Part shown: positions 49,108 to 58,124 of the stretch, one piece after another
Layout: each line of letters begins with the position of its first letter
How positions within the stretch are numbered: position 1 is the stretch's first letter
NCBI RefSeq assembly: GCF_022549355.1
Contig: NZ_JAKZGL010000020.1
Span: 1 to 59,434, forward strand
Source: Acinetobacter sp. NIPH 2699
GTDB lineage: Bacteria > Pseudomonadota > Gammaproteobacteria > Pseudomonadales > Moraxellaceae
Length of the DNA: 59,434 nucleotides
Direction: 5' to 3'
Notes under the pieces: model-generated
The model's input: the letters and a program-made list of their open reading frames with translations, nothing else
The model's database searches: none
What the model was told of the DNA's origin: nothing
Made by a program: the position numbers and the translations under genes

Positions 49108-51168
49108 ATGGTGACAGATAATCCAAGAGCAGTTGATGATTCACCTATTCAAACAAAAGATCATCTTAATCGTGTGGTCTTTTATGTTTCAGCGCTCATA
49201 ATTTTAATATTTTCATTAACAACGATTTTATTTAATGATTTTGCCAATCATGTATTGAATACCGTTTTGGCGTGGGTCAGTGCGACATTTAGTTGGTACT
49301 ACTTACTTGCGGCGACATTATATTTAGTCTTTGTAATTTTTATCGCCTGTTCTCGTTATGGCGATATCAAGTTAGGACCAAAACACTCAAAACCTGAATT
49401 TAGCTTATTGAGTTGGTCGGCGATGCTCTTTGCTGCAGGGATTGGGACGGACTTGATGTTCTTCTCGGTGGCTGAACCTTTATCTCATTATATGAACCCA
49501 CCTGTTGGTGAAGGGCAAAGTTTTGAAGCTGCCCGTCAAGGCATGGTTTGGACTTTATTTCACTATGGTCTAACTGGTTGGGGCATGTATGCCTTAGTGG
49601 GTATGGCATTGGGCTATTTTAGCTATCGTTATAATTTACCACTTACGATTCGTTCGGCATTGTATCCCATTTTTGGCAACAAAATTGATGGTCCGATCGG
49701 GCATAGTGTTGATATCGCTGCTGTGATTGGAACGATTTTCGGGATTGCCACCACCTGTGGTATCGCAGTGGTACAACTGAATTATGGACTACATGTCCTG
49801 TTTGATTTACCTGAAAATTTATGGATTCAAACCACATTAATTGTGGTTGCTGTGATTATGACCGTTATTTCGGTAACCACTGGTGTCAATAAAGGAATTA
49901 GAATTTTATCCGAAGCCAATGTTTATGTGGCGATTGGTTTAATGCTGTTTGTTTTATTTCTTGGAAATACTGAATTTTTACTCAATGCATTGGTACAAAA
50001 TTTTGGTGATTATATTAGCCGTTTTCCAAGTCTAGCATTGGATAGTTTTGCTTTTGAACAACCCAAAGACTGGATGAATAGTTGGACGCTATTCTTCTGG
50101 GCATGGTGGGTCGCATGGTCACCTTTTGTTGGGCTATTCTTGGCACGTATTTCTCGTGGACGTACGATTCGTGAATTTGTCTGTGGTACGTTGATTATCC
50201 CATTATTATTTACCATGACGTGGCTGTCTATCTTTGGTAATAGTGCGCTCTACAATGTCATCTTTGATGGCAATATGGCATTGGCTGAAACGGTCATGAC
50301 CAATCCTGCTCATGGTTTTTATGATCTCTTGGCGCAGTATCCGTGGTTTGCTTTTATTGCAGGTATTGCCACCATTACTGGTCTATTATTCTATGTGACT
50401 TCGGCGGATTCAGGCGCATTGGTACTGGGCAATTTCACCACCAAATTTTCTAATATTGATAATGATGCACCGTGTTGGTTACGTATCTTTTGGGCGATTG
50501 CAATTGGTTTATTAACGATTGCCATGTTGATGGCAAATGGGATTACCGCCTTACAAAGTGCCACTGTGATTATGGGTTTGCCATTTAGCTTTGTCATGTT
50601 GTTGGTCATGATCGGGCTATATAAATCCTTACGTTTAGAAGATTATCGTATAGCGAGCCGTAGTCTTAATGCTGCACCAGTGGTTGGGAATGTCGATATT
50701 CTGAATTGGAAGAAGCGTTTAGCACGTGTGATGCACCATCCCGGTACCAGTGAAACACAGCGTATGCTCGATAGTGTATGTGAGCCAGCAGTGAGAACGG
50801 TTGCCGATGAACTGATTAAACGAGGGATGAGTGTTGATGTTACTCAGACAGTGCTGGAAGACAATGATGCGCTCTATCATTTGGATTTAACGATCCATTT
50901 GGAAGAAGAGCATAACTTTGTGTATCAAATCTGGCCTGTACGTTATATTGCACCGAACTTTAGTGAACGTGGTAAACGCGGTAAGCAATTTTACTACCGT
51001 TTAGAGACTTTCTTATATGAAGGTTCTCAAGATAACGATTTGGTTGGTTATACCAAAGAGCAGGTGATTAATGATATTTTGGATAAATATGAGCGTCATA
51101 TGTCTTTCTTACATATGAACCGTATTGGTCCGGGAAATCGTCCTTTGTATCCTGACTCACAAGATTAA
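49108..51168 (+). CDS. betT2: BCCT-family high-affinity choline transporter, long form
   Basis: 686 residues. Twelve transmembrane helices with FAAGIGTDLMFFSVAEPLSHY and WAWWVAWSPFVGLFLARISRGRTIREF, followed by a ~170-residue cytosolic C-terminal domain (from about NWKKRLARVMHHPGT to KYERHMSFLHMNR) as in E. coli/Pseudomonas BetT, where this tail senses osmotic stress. GAGGA five bases before the ATG. It lies 117 bases after the short BCCT paralogue. The pair gives choline uptake with and without osmotic regulation (inference from domain layout). Confidence 0.92.
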   Translation: MVTDNPRAVDDSPIQTKDHLNRVVFYVSALIILIFSLTTILFNDFANHVLNTVLAWVSATFSWYYLLAATLYLVFVIFIACSRYGDIKLGPKHSKPEFSLLSWSAMLFAAGIGTDLMFFSVAEPLSHYMNPPVGEGQSFEAARQGMVWTLFHYGLTGWGMYALVGMALGYFSYRYNLPLTIRSALYPIFGNKIDGPIGHSVDIAAVIGTIFGIATTCGIAVVQLNYGLHVLFDLPENLWIQTTLIVVAVIMTVISVTTGVNKGIRILSEANVYVAIGLMLFVLFLGNTEFLLNALVQNFGDYISRFPSLALDSFAFEQPKDWMNSWTLFFWAWWVAWSPFVGLFLARISRGRTIREFVCGTLIIPLLFTMTWLSIFGNSALYNVIFDGNMALAETVMTNPAHGFYDLLAQYPWFAFIAGIATITGLLFYVTSADSGALVLGNFTTKFSNIDNDAPCWLRIFWAIAIGLLTIAMLMANGITALQSATVIMGLPFSFVMLLVMIGLYKSLRLEDYRIASRSLNAAPVVGNVDILNWKKRLARVMHHPGTSETQRMLDSVCEPAVRTVADELIKRGMSVDVTQTVLEDNDALYHLDLTIHLEEEHNFVYQIWPVRYIAPNFSERGKRGKQFYYRLETFLYEGSQDNDLVGYTKEQVINDILDKYERHMSFLHMNRIGPGNRPLYPDSQD

Positions 51169-51180
51169 TAACCTGAATAA

Positions 51181-51209
51181 AACCTCACAGTCTATCTGTG
51201 AGGTTTTTT
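51181..51209 (+). terminator. Terminator after betT2
   Basis: Stem AACCTCACAG-TCTAT-CTGTGAGGTT plus T tract; also T-rich on the other strand, serving the convergent gene. Confidence 0.88.
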
Positions 51210-51218
51210 ATTGGGCGT

Positions 51219-51674
51219 TTATAAAGCACCATATTGTTGCCATGTTTCCCCTGTTTCATGAGGTGCGTATTTTTCTTTTAACTCATGTAAAGACTGAGCT
51301 TGATAAAGTGCAAATATGATTATAATTAAAAATAACCCCACCAGCTTGATGAGCTTCTTATATCTATAATGTCCTGAATATAAATAAAAAATACAATAGA
51401 ATGCTAAGACCAAATAAGTGCAAAAAAGTGAGTTCAGTGCTAAATAAATCAGTAGCAATGTCGTGAACACCAACGCAATTCGGTTTTTAAACGTACTTGG
51501 TCGGAAACTCAATATATGCAGTACCAACAAACCCAATGACGTCCAAAACAGATAAGTGCTGCCACCGATAATCACGATATAGCTGGATTGTAGACATAAC
51601 AGAACCAACCATACCAAGACGGAAAAGATAATAACTTTAGAGAGGCCAGAAGTGGGGGGTAAAGAGTCTTTCAT
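51219..51674 (-). CDS. Hypothetical multi-spanning membrane protein
   Basis: 151 residues, mostly hydrophobic: about five segments (VIIFSVLVWLVLLCLQSSY, YLFWTSLGLLVLHILSF, IALVFTTLLLIYLALNS, YLVLAFYCIFYLYSG, LVGLFLIIIIFALYQ) with a short hydrophilic C-terminus ending EKYAPHETGETWQQYGAL. No motif that I recognise. Convergent with betT2. Confidence 0.6.
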   Translation of the reverse strand: MKDSLPPTSGLSKVIIFSVLVWLVLLCLQSSYIVIIGGSTYLFWTSLGLLVLHILSFRPSTFKNRIALVFTTLLLIYLALNSLFCTYLVLAFYCIFYLYSGHYRYKKLIKLVGLFLIIIIFALYQAQSLHELKEKYAPHETGETWQQYGAL

Positions 51675-51708
51675 ATGGATTAGATTTTAAAGCTACTATT
51701 GGGTGTGA

Positions 51709-51990
51709 GTTAGAAGCCAAAATGTCGAATGTGTTGAGCGCAATGTTGATGCTATCACATGCCTTTATCATAATGAGAACCGAGGCGGAAAAATACAGTT
51801 GTCTAGTAACAATGAAGAAGAGTGTCTAGCGAAGCCTATTCGTGTAAATAGCATTTTTAAAATCAGTACAGATAAAGGCAGCCATGCGATTGAAGGGAAT
51901 AAGCTAAGCCGAGATGCTTATATGCAGTAAAAACTGATGAAGTCGCAGAAGCGATAGAAGGGCGATACAAAATAGAAAAAAATAAAAAAG
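51709..51990 (+). pseudogene. Frameshifted relic of a small protein gene
   Basis: An open stretch without a start codon runs from just after a TGA (51706) to a TAA (51928-51930). It encodes a normal-looking sequence (NVDAITCLYHNENRGGKIQL, then PIRVNSIFKISTDKGSHAIE). Immediately afterwards another frame continues in the same style (KTDEVAEAIEGRYKIEK), which points to a one-base loss in the A-rich GTAAAAACTG near 51928. With no start and a frameshift it is best read as a decaying gene. Family unknown. Confidence 0.4.
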
Positions 51991-52015
51991 GGATGAGTCG
52001 TAACTCATCCCTTTT
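51986..52015. terminator. Bidirectional terminator downstream of mqo
   Basis: Stem AAAAGGGATGAGT-CGTA-ACTCATCCCTTTT, 13 bp perfect, 20 bases from the mqo stop. Confidence 0.9.
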
Positions 52016-52034
52016 GATTGATGTTGAGATTTAG

Positions 52035-53675
52035 TTATTGAGCAACAGCTTCTGCTTGAGCTACTTTTTTAGCGGGAACTAAGTTCGCAGGTGTTGAGTA
52101 GGTTAAGCCTAAAGTTGAGCTGGTGTAATGACGGATTTGATCTAACAACGCTGGATCTGTTGCAAGGTCTTGACCATAAGAACGAACGATCTCATGAAGT
52201 TTGCCATTCCATGCCCCTGCAGTTTGTTCAGGGAATGCTTTTTCAAGCAAGTTCAACATGATATACGGTGAAGTCGAAGCACCTGGAGATGCGCCCAGTA
52301 ATGCAGTGACAGATTTATCTTCAGATGCAAAAATTTCTGTACCAAACTGCAATTTAGCAGGTTTGCCTGGCTCTTTCTTGATGATCTGTACACGTTGACC
52401 ACCTTGACGTAAATGCCAGTCTTTAGGATCTGCCTCTGGATAGTATTTTCTCAGCTCATTGAAGCGATCTTCATCCGACATGAGGACTTGGCTGACCAAA
52501 TACTGTACGAGATCAGCATTTTGCATACCAATCGCTGCCATTGGCAACACATTGTTCTTGTTGGTCGATGCCAGTAAATCAAGCTGTGAACCGTATTTCA
52601 GGAACTTGTTTGAATAGGTTGCAAATGGTCCAAACAAGACATATTTCTTACCGTCGATATAACGTGTATCAATATGCGGTACTGACATTGGAGGTGCACC
52701 AAGATCAGCGCGACCATAGACCTTAGCGGTATGTTTTTCAGTGATTGCGGGGTTATCGGTAACAAGGAATTCACCGCCCACAGGGAAGCCTGCATATTGT
52801 TTGGCTTCTGGTAAGCCAGTCATTTGCAATAATTTAATTGCTGCACCGCCTGCACCAATAAACACAAAACGCGTTTTGACATGGTTGACTTCACCAGACT
52901 TCAAATCTTTAAATGCGACAGACCATGTATTGTCATCGTTTTTACTGATACCCGTCACTTCAGTTGAGGTTCTCAGTTTGAAGTTTGGATTTTTTTCGAG
53001 ATGATTGACAAGTTGAGTGGTGATCGCGCCGTAGTTTACGTCAGAACCAACGTCCATACGTGTTGCCGCTATTTTTTGCTGTGGATCACGACCATCCATC
53101 ACTAAAGGTGCCCATTGCTGAATTTCAGTTGGGTCTTCAGTGATTTTCATGCCAGCAAATAAGGGCTCTTGAACCATGGCTGCATAACGCTTTTCCATGA
53201 ATTTCACATTGTCACCCCATACAAAAGCAATGTGTGGTACAGGGTTAATAAATGTATTTGGTGTGTCTAATACACCTTGTTTCACTTGATGTGCCCAAAA
53301 TTGCTTGGCAATTTCAAACTGGCTAGCCACATTCACGGCCTTGGAAACGTCCATCTTACCGTCTTTTTCTTCGGTATAGTTCATTTCCATAAAGCCTGAG
53401 TGGCCTGTACCCGCATTGTTAAAGCCATTTGAACTTTCTTGAGCAACGGCATCAAGACGTTCATACATGCGAACATCCCAATCGGGTTGTAATTCGTTGA
53501 GATAAGCACCTAATGTAGCACTCATGATACCGCCACCGATGAGTACGACATCGACAGTTGGTTCGTCACTTTTTGTTTTCACTGCCTTAGACGTAACGGG
53601 TCTAAAAAGAAAGGCAATTGCGATAACGATTAGCACTAGCAGTAATGCTAATAAATATTTCCAAAATTTTTTCAT
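52035..53675 (-). CDS. mqo: Malate:quinone oxidoreductase
   Basis: 546 residues. FAD enzyme oxidising malate to oxaloacetate and reducing quinone at the cytoplasmic membrane. [22 protein letters not shown] (FAD motif), [50 protein letters not shown] and [20 protein letters not shown] are family hallmarks. Odd point: a 25-residue N-terminal hydrophobic segment ([20 protein letters not shown]) precedes the FAD domain, which most Mqo proteins lack; this would anchor the enzyme, or export it. Confidence 0.94.
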   Translation of the reverse strand: MKKFWKYLLALLLVLIVIAIAFLFRPVTSKAVKTKSDEPTVDVVLIGGGIMSATLGAYLNELQPDWDVRMYERLDAVAQESSNGFNNAGTGHSGFMEMNYTEEKDGKMDVSKAVNVASQFEIAKQFWAHQVKQGVLDTPNTFINPVPHIAFVWGDNVKFMEKRYAAMVQEPLFAGMKITEDPTEIQQWAPLVMDGRDPQQKIAATRMDVGSDVNYGAITTQLVNHLEKNPNFKLRTSTEVTGISKNDDNTWSVAFKDLKSGEVNHVKTRFVFIGAGGAAIKLLQMTGLPEAKQYAGFPVGGEFLVTDNPAITEKHTAKVYGRADLGAPPMSVPHIDTRYIDGKKYVLFGPFATYSNKFLKYGSQLDLLASTNKNNVLPMAAIGMQNADLVQYLVSQVLMSDEDRFNELRKYYPEADPKDWHLRQGGQRVQIIKKEPGKPAKLQFGTEIFASEDKSVTALLGASPGASTSPYIMLNLLEKAFPEQTAGAWNGKLHEIVRSYGQDLATDPALLDQIRHYTSSTLGLTYSTPANLVPAKKVAQAEAVAQ

Positions 53676-54148
53676 TCAATTTACCTTAAAAATTAAATGA
53701 TCCCCTATATGAGTGATATAGAGAGAAAAGATTTAAATGAGGATGGGTGTATTAAAGACACATTGGGGTAGGTGAGTGCCTTAATTGATGTTGGATACAA
53801 TTTTGTGAATTTTACTTTAATTTAGACAGTATTTTTGTGTGTTTAGTGTTTCATAATACGTGACTCAAATCACCTTTTCATTGTTGGCTATCGGTTTTTT
53901 ATCATAAGTTATGGCAATACTTGGTTTTTTAGGCTGCGATGTACATCACGTTATTCATCTTATTTTTAAATCTAAATGTAATAAAGAAGCGATCAAGGGG
54001 CAGCCTTATCGTGGCGTAATTCATTGTTAATACGAAAGAACTCATCAACATGAATTTAATTCATTTTTGAATTAGATTAAATCATTTTTATTCATGTAAT
54101 GGTTCAGGTATAAATCACACTATAAAGAAATTAGGGTGTCAGATCACA
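53676..54148. other. Divergent intergenic region mqo / mesX
   Basis: 473 bases without a gene. The right end carries MetR-type sites (listed separately). The left ~350 bases are AT-rich; I see no ORF, riboswitch or long repeat in them. Confidence 0.5.
54049..54096. promoter_or_regulatory. MetR-type operator cluster upstream of mesX
   Basis: TGAATTTAATTCA (54051-54063) matches the MetR consensus TGAA-N5-TTCA exactly; TGAATTAGATTAA (54068-54080) is a one-mismatch second box, 17 bases on. The block is flanked by inverted CATGAAT (54049) and ATTCATG (54090). It lies 53-100 bases before the first gene of the methionine synthase cluster. Confidence 0.6.
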
Positions 54149-55144
54149 ATGAGTAAAGAGTTTGCATTTACGATTAAGCGTATTCGTTTCGATGAAAACT
54201 ATCGTCCTTCAGACAATACACGTATCACAACCAACTTTGCGAATTTGGCTAGAGGCGAGAGTCGTGAAGAGAACTTGCGCAATACCTTAAAGATGATTGA
54301 CAATCGTTTCAATGCCTTGGCGCATTGGGATAACCCTAAAGCAGATCGTTATTCTGTTGAACTTGAAATCATTTCGGTTGATATTGATGTTGAAGGTAAC
54401 GGTGAAGCCTTTCCTACGATTGAAATATTGAAAACCAATATTGTTGATCACAAAAATAATAAATGCATTGAAGGCATTGTCGGGAACAATTTCTCTTCAT
54501 ACGTGCGAGATTATGATTTTAGCGTATTACTGTTAGAACATAACAAGGATCAAGCTCAATTTAGCCTGCCAGAAAACTATGGTGAGCTTCACGGAAAAAT
54601 CTTTAAATCTTTTGTAAATTCAAATACGTTTAAAGATAATTTCAATAAATCACCTGTGATTTGTCTCAGTGTTTCAAGTAGCAAGATCTATCATCGGACA
54701 ACAAATCAGCATCCTGTACTCGGCGTTGAATACCAGCAAGATGAATATTCTTTAACGGATGAATATTTCGAAAAAATGGGCTTACAGGTTCGCTATTTTA
54801 TGCCGCCAAATAGTGTTGCGCCTTTGGCATTCTATTTCAGTGGTGATTTGTTGAGTGATTACACTGATCTTGAGCTGATCGGTACCATTAGTACCATGGA
54901 AACCTTTCAAAAGATTTACCGACCTGAAATTTACAATGCGAATTCGGCAGCAGGAAAATCTTATCAACCAAGTTTGAAACACCAAGATTATTCACTCACT
55001 CGTATTGTTTATGACCGCGAAGAACGTAGCCAATTGGCGATTAAGCAAGGCAAGTTTACTGAAGAAAAGTTCATCAAGCGATACCAAAATATCCTTGAGC
55101 AATGGGCTGAGAGCTACTCTGATAAAAACCACGCTGCTGTGTAA
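54149..55144 (+). CDS. mesX: DUF1852 protein, partner of MesD methionine synthase
   Basis: 331 residues covering a whole DUF1852 domain: FAFTIKRIRFDENYRPSDNTRITTNFANLARG at the start (quoted here to show the type; key part is RITTNFANLARG), the central HRTTNQHPVLGVEYQ and C-terminal ETFQKIYRPEIYNANSAAG. Genetic work in Acinetobacter showed that DUF1852 is required, with oxygen, for the folate- and cobalamin-independent methionine synthase MesD. Its chemistry and the methyl donor are unknown. It is 23 bases upstream of mesD and is preceded by MetR-like boxes. Confidence 0.92.
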   Translation: MSKEFAFTIKRIRFDENYRPSDNTRITTNFANLARGESREENLRNTLKMIDNRFNALAHWDNPKADRYSVELEIISVDIDVEGNGEAFPTIEILKTNIVDHKNNKCIEGIVGNNFSSYVRDYDFSVLLLEHNKDQAQFSLPENYGELHGKIFKSFVNSNTFKDNFNKSPVICLSVSSSKIYHRTTNQHPVLGVEYQQDEYSLTDEYFEKMGLQVRYFMPPNSVAPLAFYFSGDLLSDYTDLELIGTISTMETFQKIYRPEIYNANSAAGKSYQPSLKHQDYSLTRIVYDREERSQLAIKQGKFTEEKFIKRYQNILEQWAESYSDKNHAAV

Positions 55145-55167
55145 CCTGATATAGAAGATCATTGATT

Positions 55168-56193
55168 ATGAAAATATTATTACCGACTTCAACTGCTGGC
55201 AGTTTACCGAAACCTTCTTGGCTTGCAGAACCTGAGAAACTTTGGTCACCTTGGAAATTACAAGATGAGCAACTAATTGAAGGCAAACAAGATGCTTTAC
55301 GTTTGTCATTGCAAGAACAACAACATGCAGGGATTGATATTGTCAGTGATGGCGAACAAACCCGCCAACACTTTGTCACCACCTTTATTGAACATCTCGA
55401 CGGTGTTGACTTTGAAAAACGGGAGACGATTCGGATTCGTAATCGTTATGATGCAAGTGTACCAACAGTCGTCGGTGCTGTGTCTCGCCAAAAGCCTGTT
55501 TTTGTTGAAGATGCCAAGTTTTTACGTCAGCAAACCAAGCAACCGATTAAATGGGCGCTACCTGGCCCGATGACGATGATTGATACGCTTTATGATGCAC
55601 ATTATAAAAGTCGTGAAAAACTCGCTTGGGAATTTGCCAAAATTCTCAATCAAGAAGCACTGGAATTAGAGGCTGCTGGTGTAGACATCATTCAATTTGA
55701 TGAGCCTGCATTTAATGTTTTCTTTGATGAAGTGAATGACTGGGGTGTTGCTACCTTAGAAAGAGCGCTTGAAGGTCTTAAATGTGAAACTGCTGTACAT
55801 ATTTGTTATGGCTATGGCATCAAAGCCAATACCGATTGGAAAAAGACTTTAGGATCAGAGTGGCGACAGTATGAAGAAGCTTTTCCTAAACTTCAAAAAT
55901 CCAAGATCGACATCATCTCACTAGAATGTCAAAACTCGCGTGTTCCAATGGATCTCATTGAACTGATTCGAGGTAAAAAAGTGATGGTTGGTGCTATTGA
56001 TGTGGCAAGCAATAGTATTGAAACACCAGAAGAAGTTGCCAATACCCTACGAAAAGCACTTCAGTTTGTAGATGCCGATAAGCTCTATCCATCGACCAAC
56101 TGTGGTATGGCACCTTTAGCTCGTGAGGTTGCGAGAGGCAAGCTCAATGCTTTAAGTGCAGGCGCGGAAATTGTTCGTAAAGAACTCGCTTAA
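55168..56193 (+). CDS. mesD: Core methionine synthase MesD (MetE catalytic-domain homologue)
   Basis: 341 residues from ATG 55168 (a TTG two codons earlier is in frame). Only the C-terminal, zinc-containing barrel of MetE is present; the N-terminal folate-binding half is absent. Zinc ligands are visible as His211 and Cys213 (VHICYGYG), Glu253 (SLECQNSR) and Cys312 (STNCGMAPL). MesD enzymes methylate homocysteine without 5-methyl-THF or B12 but need DUF1852 and oxygen. Cotranscribed with mesX and probably with the following flavin reductase. Confidence 0.93.
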   Translation: MKILLPTSTAGSLPKPSWLAEPEKLWSPWKLQDEQLIEGKQDALRLSLQEQQHAGIDIVSDGEQTRQHFVTTFIEHLDGVDFEKRETIRIRNRYDASVPTVVGAVSRQKPVFVEDAKFLRQQTKQPIKWALPGPMTMIDTLYDAHYKSREKLAWEFAKILNQEALELEAAGVDIIQFDEPAFNVFFDEVNDWGVATLERALEGLKCETAVHICYGYGIKANTDWKKTLGSEWRQYEEAFPKLQKSKIDIISLECQNSRVPMDLIELIRGKKVMVGAIDVASNSIETPEEVANTLRKALQFVDADKLYPSTNCGMAPLAREVARGKLNALSAGAEIVRKELA

Positions 56194-56280
56194 TTTACCG
56201 ATCTTTTGATGGCTTAAGGGCTACACATCGTAGCCCTGAGCACATTTAAAACAGATCGGGTTTAATTTAGGAATAAAGTG

Positions 56281-56772
56281 ATGGTTGAAGCAACAGATTT
56301 TAGAGATGCAATGTCTTTACTCACCAGTGCAGTCAGTGTGATTACCACCACAGGCATGTCTGGTCGTTATGGCTTTACTGCATCTGCTGTATGTAGCGTC
56401 ACAGATACGCCTCCGACTTTATTGGTCTGCATGAATAGAGCATCGAGTTCGCACGTGCATTTTGTCGACAATAAAATCTTGAGCGTGAATGTGTTAAGCG
56501 CAGATCATCAACATATTTCTAAAGCTTTTTCGTCTAAATTGAGTCCAGAAGAACGTTTTAAACATGGTGCTTGGTCAGAGTTGGAAACGGGTGCGCCTGT
56601 TTTGGATGATGCCTTGGTAAATTTCGATTGTGAGATTGATCAAATTCAGGAAGTTGGGACGCATACGATTTTTATTTGTCGTATTGTGGCGGTTCAACAA
56701 AGTGGGCATGATCAAAGCTTGGTTTATTTTAATCGTGCTTATCATCATGTCGGGCAGACGGAAGTGGCTTAA
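56281..56772 (+). CDS. Flavin reductase family protein next to mesXD
   Basis: 163 residues from ATG 56281 (a GTG is immediately before it; AGGA at 56269). Short-chain flavin reductase/FMN-binding split-barrel: FRDAMSLLTSAVSVITTTG, GFTASAVCSVTDTPPTLLVCMNRASSSH, SVNVLS, and HTIFICRIVAV with a C-terminal LVYFNRAYHHV. Enzymes of this type (RutF/HpaC-like) make FMNH2/FADH2 for an oxygen-using partner. Its place after mesX-mesD suggests that reduced flavin feeds an oxygen-dependent step of methionine synthesis (inference). Confidence 0.88.
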   Translation: MVEATDFRDAMSLLTSAVSVITTTGMSGRYGFTASAVCSVTDTPPTLLVCMNRASSSHVHFVDNKILSVNVLSADHQHISKAFSSKLSPEERFKHGAWSELETGAPVLDDALVNFDCEIDQIQEVGTHTIFICRIVAVQQSGHDQSLVYFNRAYHHVGQTEVA

Positions 56773-56818
56773 CGTAAGGTTTTATAAATACTTTTATTTT
56801 AAAGAATGGTTGGTTGAA

Positions 56819-57007
56819 ATGAGTCTCAGCTTTCAGTTAGACTTACCCAAAGAAGAAGTGCGCTCATTGATTCGTACACACAAAGATTTCACTGTTCATG
56901 AAAAGCTCAAGCGTAATGCTTATCAGATCGTGGTTGAATACCGAAACTGGCTCATAAATGAAATTTATAAACTGCTTTTAACAAGTAATGTGAGTGCTTC
57001 AAAATAA
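56819..57007 (+). CDS. Small hypothetical protein
   Basis: 62 residues from ATG 56819 (MSLSFQLDLPKEEVRSLI). The frame is open further upstream but overlaps the flavin reductase. Predicted largely helical, charged, with a hydrophobic C-terminal helix (WLINEIYKLLLTS). The composition looks coding, but there is no strong ribosome-binding site; family unknown. The next ~240 bases up to the accessory cassette contain nothing I can name. Confidence 0.45.
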   Translation: MSLSFQLDLPKEEVRSLIRTHKDFTVHEKLKRNAYQIVVEYRNWLINEIYKLLLTSNVSASK

Positions 57008-57245
57008 GATGTGCAGATGTTCTTATTTGTGATTGATGGGGCTATTGGATGATAAGGGGCGGTTGCTGTGGGGAAGTATGTAGGCGAGCGGTATTGATAC
57101 AAAGAATGAATTTTGTATTATTGTTCAATAAACACTCTAAGGTTACTTTTAAAATTTATCATCACGTGACTTACCTTTAACAAAATAATACTATTGTTCT
57201 TAACTGTAGAGCGGGTAAGAGAATGGTTGAAGTCGTGGTTAAGCT

Positions 57246-58124
57246 ATGAAATGGCAAAATAAAGCTATAGCTAAAATTTTTAATAGCAATGTTCTTAATA
57301 GTATTGCTAGAGGTGATTTTTCGTATCTAGAAAAACTTCAAGAACAAAAAAACTATGATATCAATGGCTTGAATTTGAGTGATTTCTATCAACAAGCTTA
57401 TACATATTTATCAAAAAATTATCAAAATGAATACTTTTATAAAAGTTTGATTATAAAAAAAATACTTTTAGGACGACATTCTCTTAATACAGCTACAATG
57501 CTTTCTGAGTTTAGAGTGGGCTTGAGAAAAGCAGACTGTGTTATTTTGAATGGTAAATCTACATGTTATGAAATTAAAACTAATTACGATAGTTTGATTC
57601 GTCTAGAAGATCAGCTAGATTCATATCTACAACTATTTGATGAAGTATATGTTGTCTGTTCTACAGCTCATCTACAATCTGTTGTTGATATCACGTCACC
57701 TTGCGTAGGCATATTAGTTTTAAATGAATTTAATAGATTTACTCAGATTAGGAAAGCGATTAAAAGGACTCAGCTATTAAACCGTGGTTTACTTATGCAG
57801 TCTTTACGCCAAGAAGAGTATAAAAAATTAGCTGAAATACTTATTAATGATAAAATTAACTTACCAAATACGCTACTTTATAAGGAGTGTCTAGATATTG
57901 TTGAGAAATATGCTGATGAAAAATTTTTAAATATTAAATTTATAGAAATATTAAAGAAATCTAGAAAGAACAATGATAAACTAATAAAAAGTTTACCAGA
58001 TTCATTAGCTAATGCAGCCATTAGTTACCGGTTTGGAAAAAAAGAAACAGACAACCTAATAGAATACTTTAAAAAAGAGGTTCCTATACATGTATTATCC
58101 GATTCTAAGAGGGAAATTGAATGA
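57246..58124 (+). CDS. sce7726-family protein, PD-(D/E)xK nuclease-like
   Basis: 292 residues. The N-terminal half has a restriction-endonuclease-like core: Glu88 (MLSEFRVG), Asp97 (RKADCVI), then Glu109-Ile-Lys111 (CYEIKTNYDSL), followed by QLDSYLQLFDEVYVVCS, the pattern of sce7726 proteins. The C-terminal half is helical and Lys-rich. Codon and base use is much more AT-rich than the neighbouring core genes. It overlaps the sce7725 gene by 35 bases. The pairing is conserved in many bacteria and probably forms a nuclease-based conflict or phage-defence module; not proven. Confidence 0.82.
   Translation: MKWQNKAIAKIFNSNVLNSIARGDFSYLEKLQEQKNYDINGLNLSDFYQQAYTYLSKNYQNEYFYKSLIIKKILLGRHSLNTATMLSEFRVGLRKADCVILNGKSTCYEIKTNYDSLIRLEDQLDSYLQLFDEVYVVCSTAHLQSVVDITSPCVGILVLNEFNRFTQIRKAIKRTQLLNRGLLMQSLRQEEYKKLAEILINDKINLPNTLLYKECLDIVEKYADEKFLNIKFIEILKKSRKNNDKLIKSLPDSLANAAISYRFGKKETDNLIEYFKKEVPIHVLSDSKREIE

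Noticed and set aside
53676..54050. SAM or other riboswitch upstream of mesX
   Set aside because: I could not find the paired stems or conserved cores of any known class; only MetR-type DNA sites are apparent.
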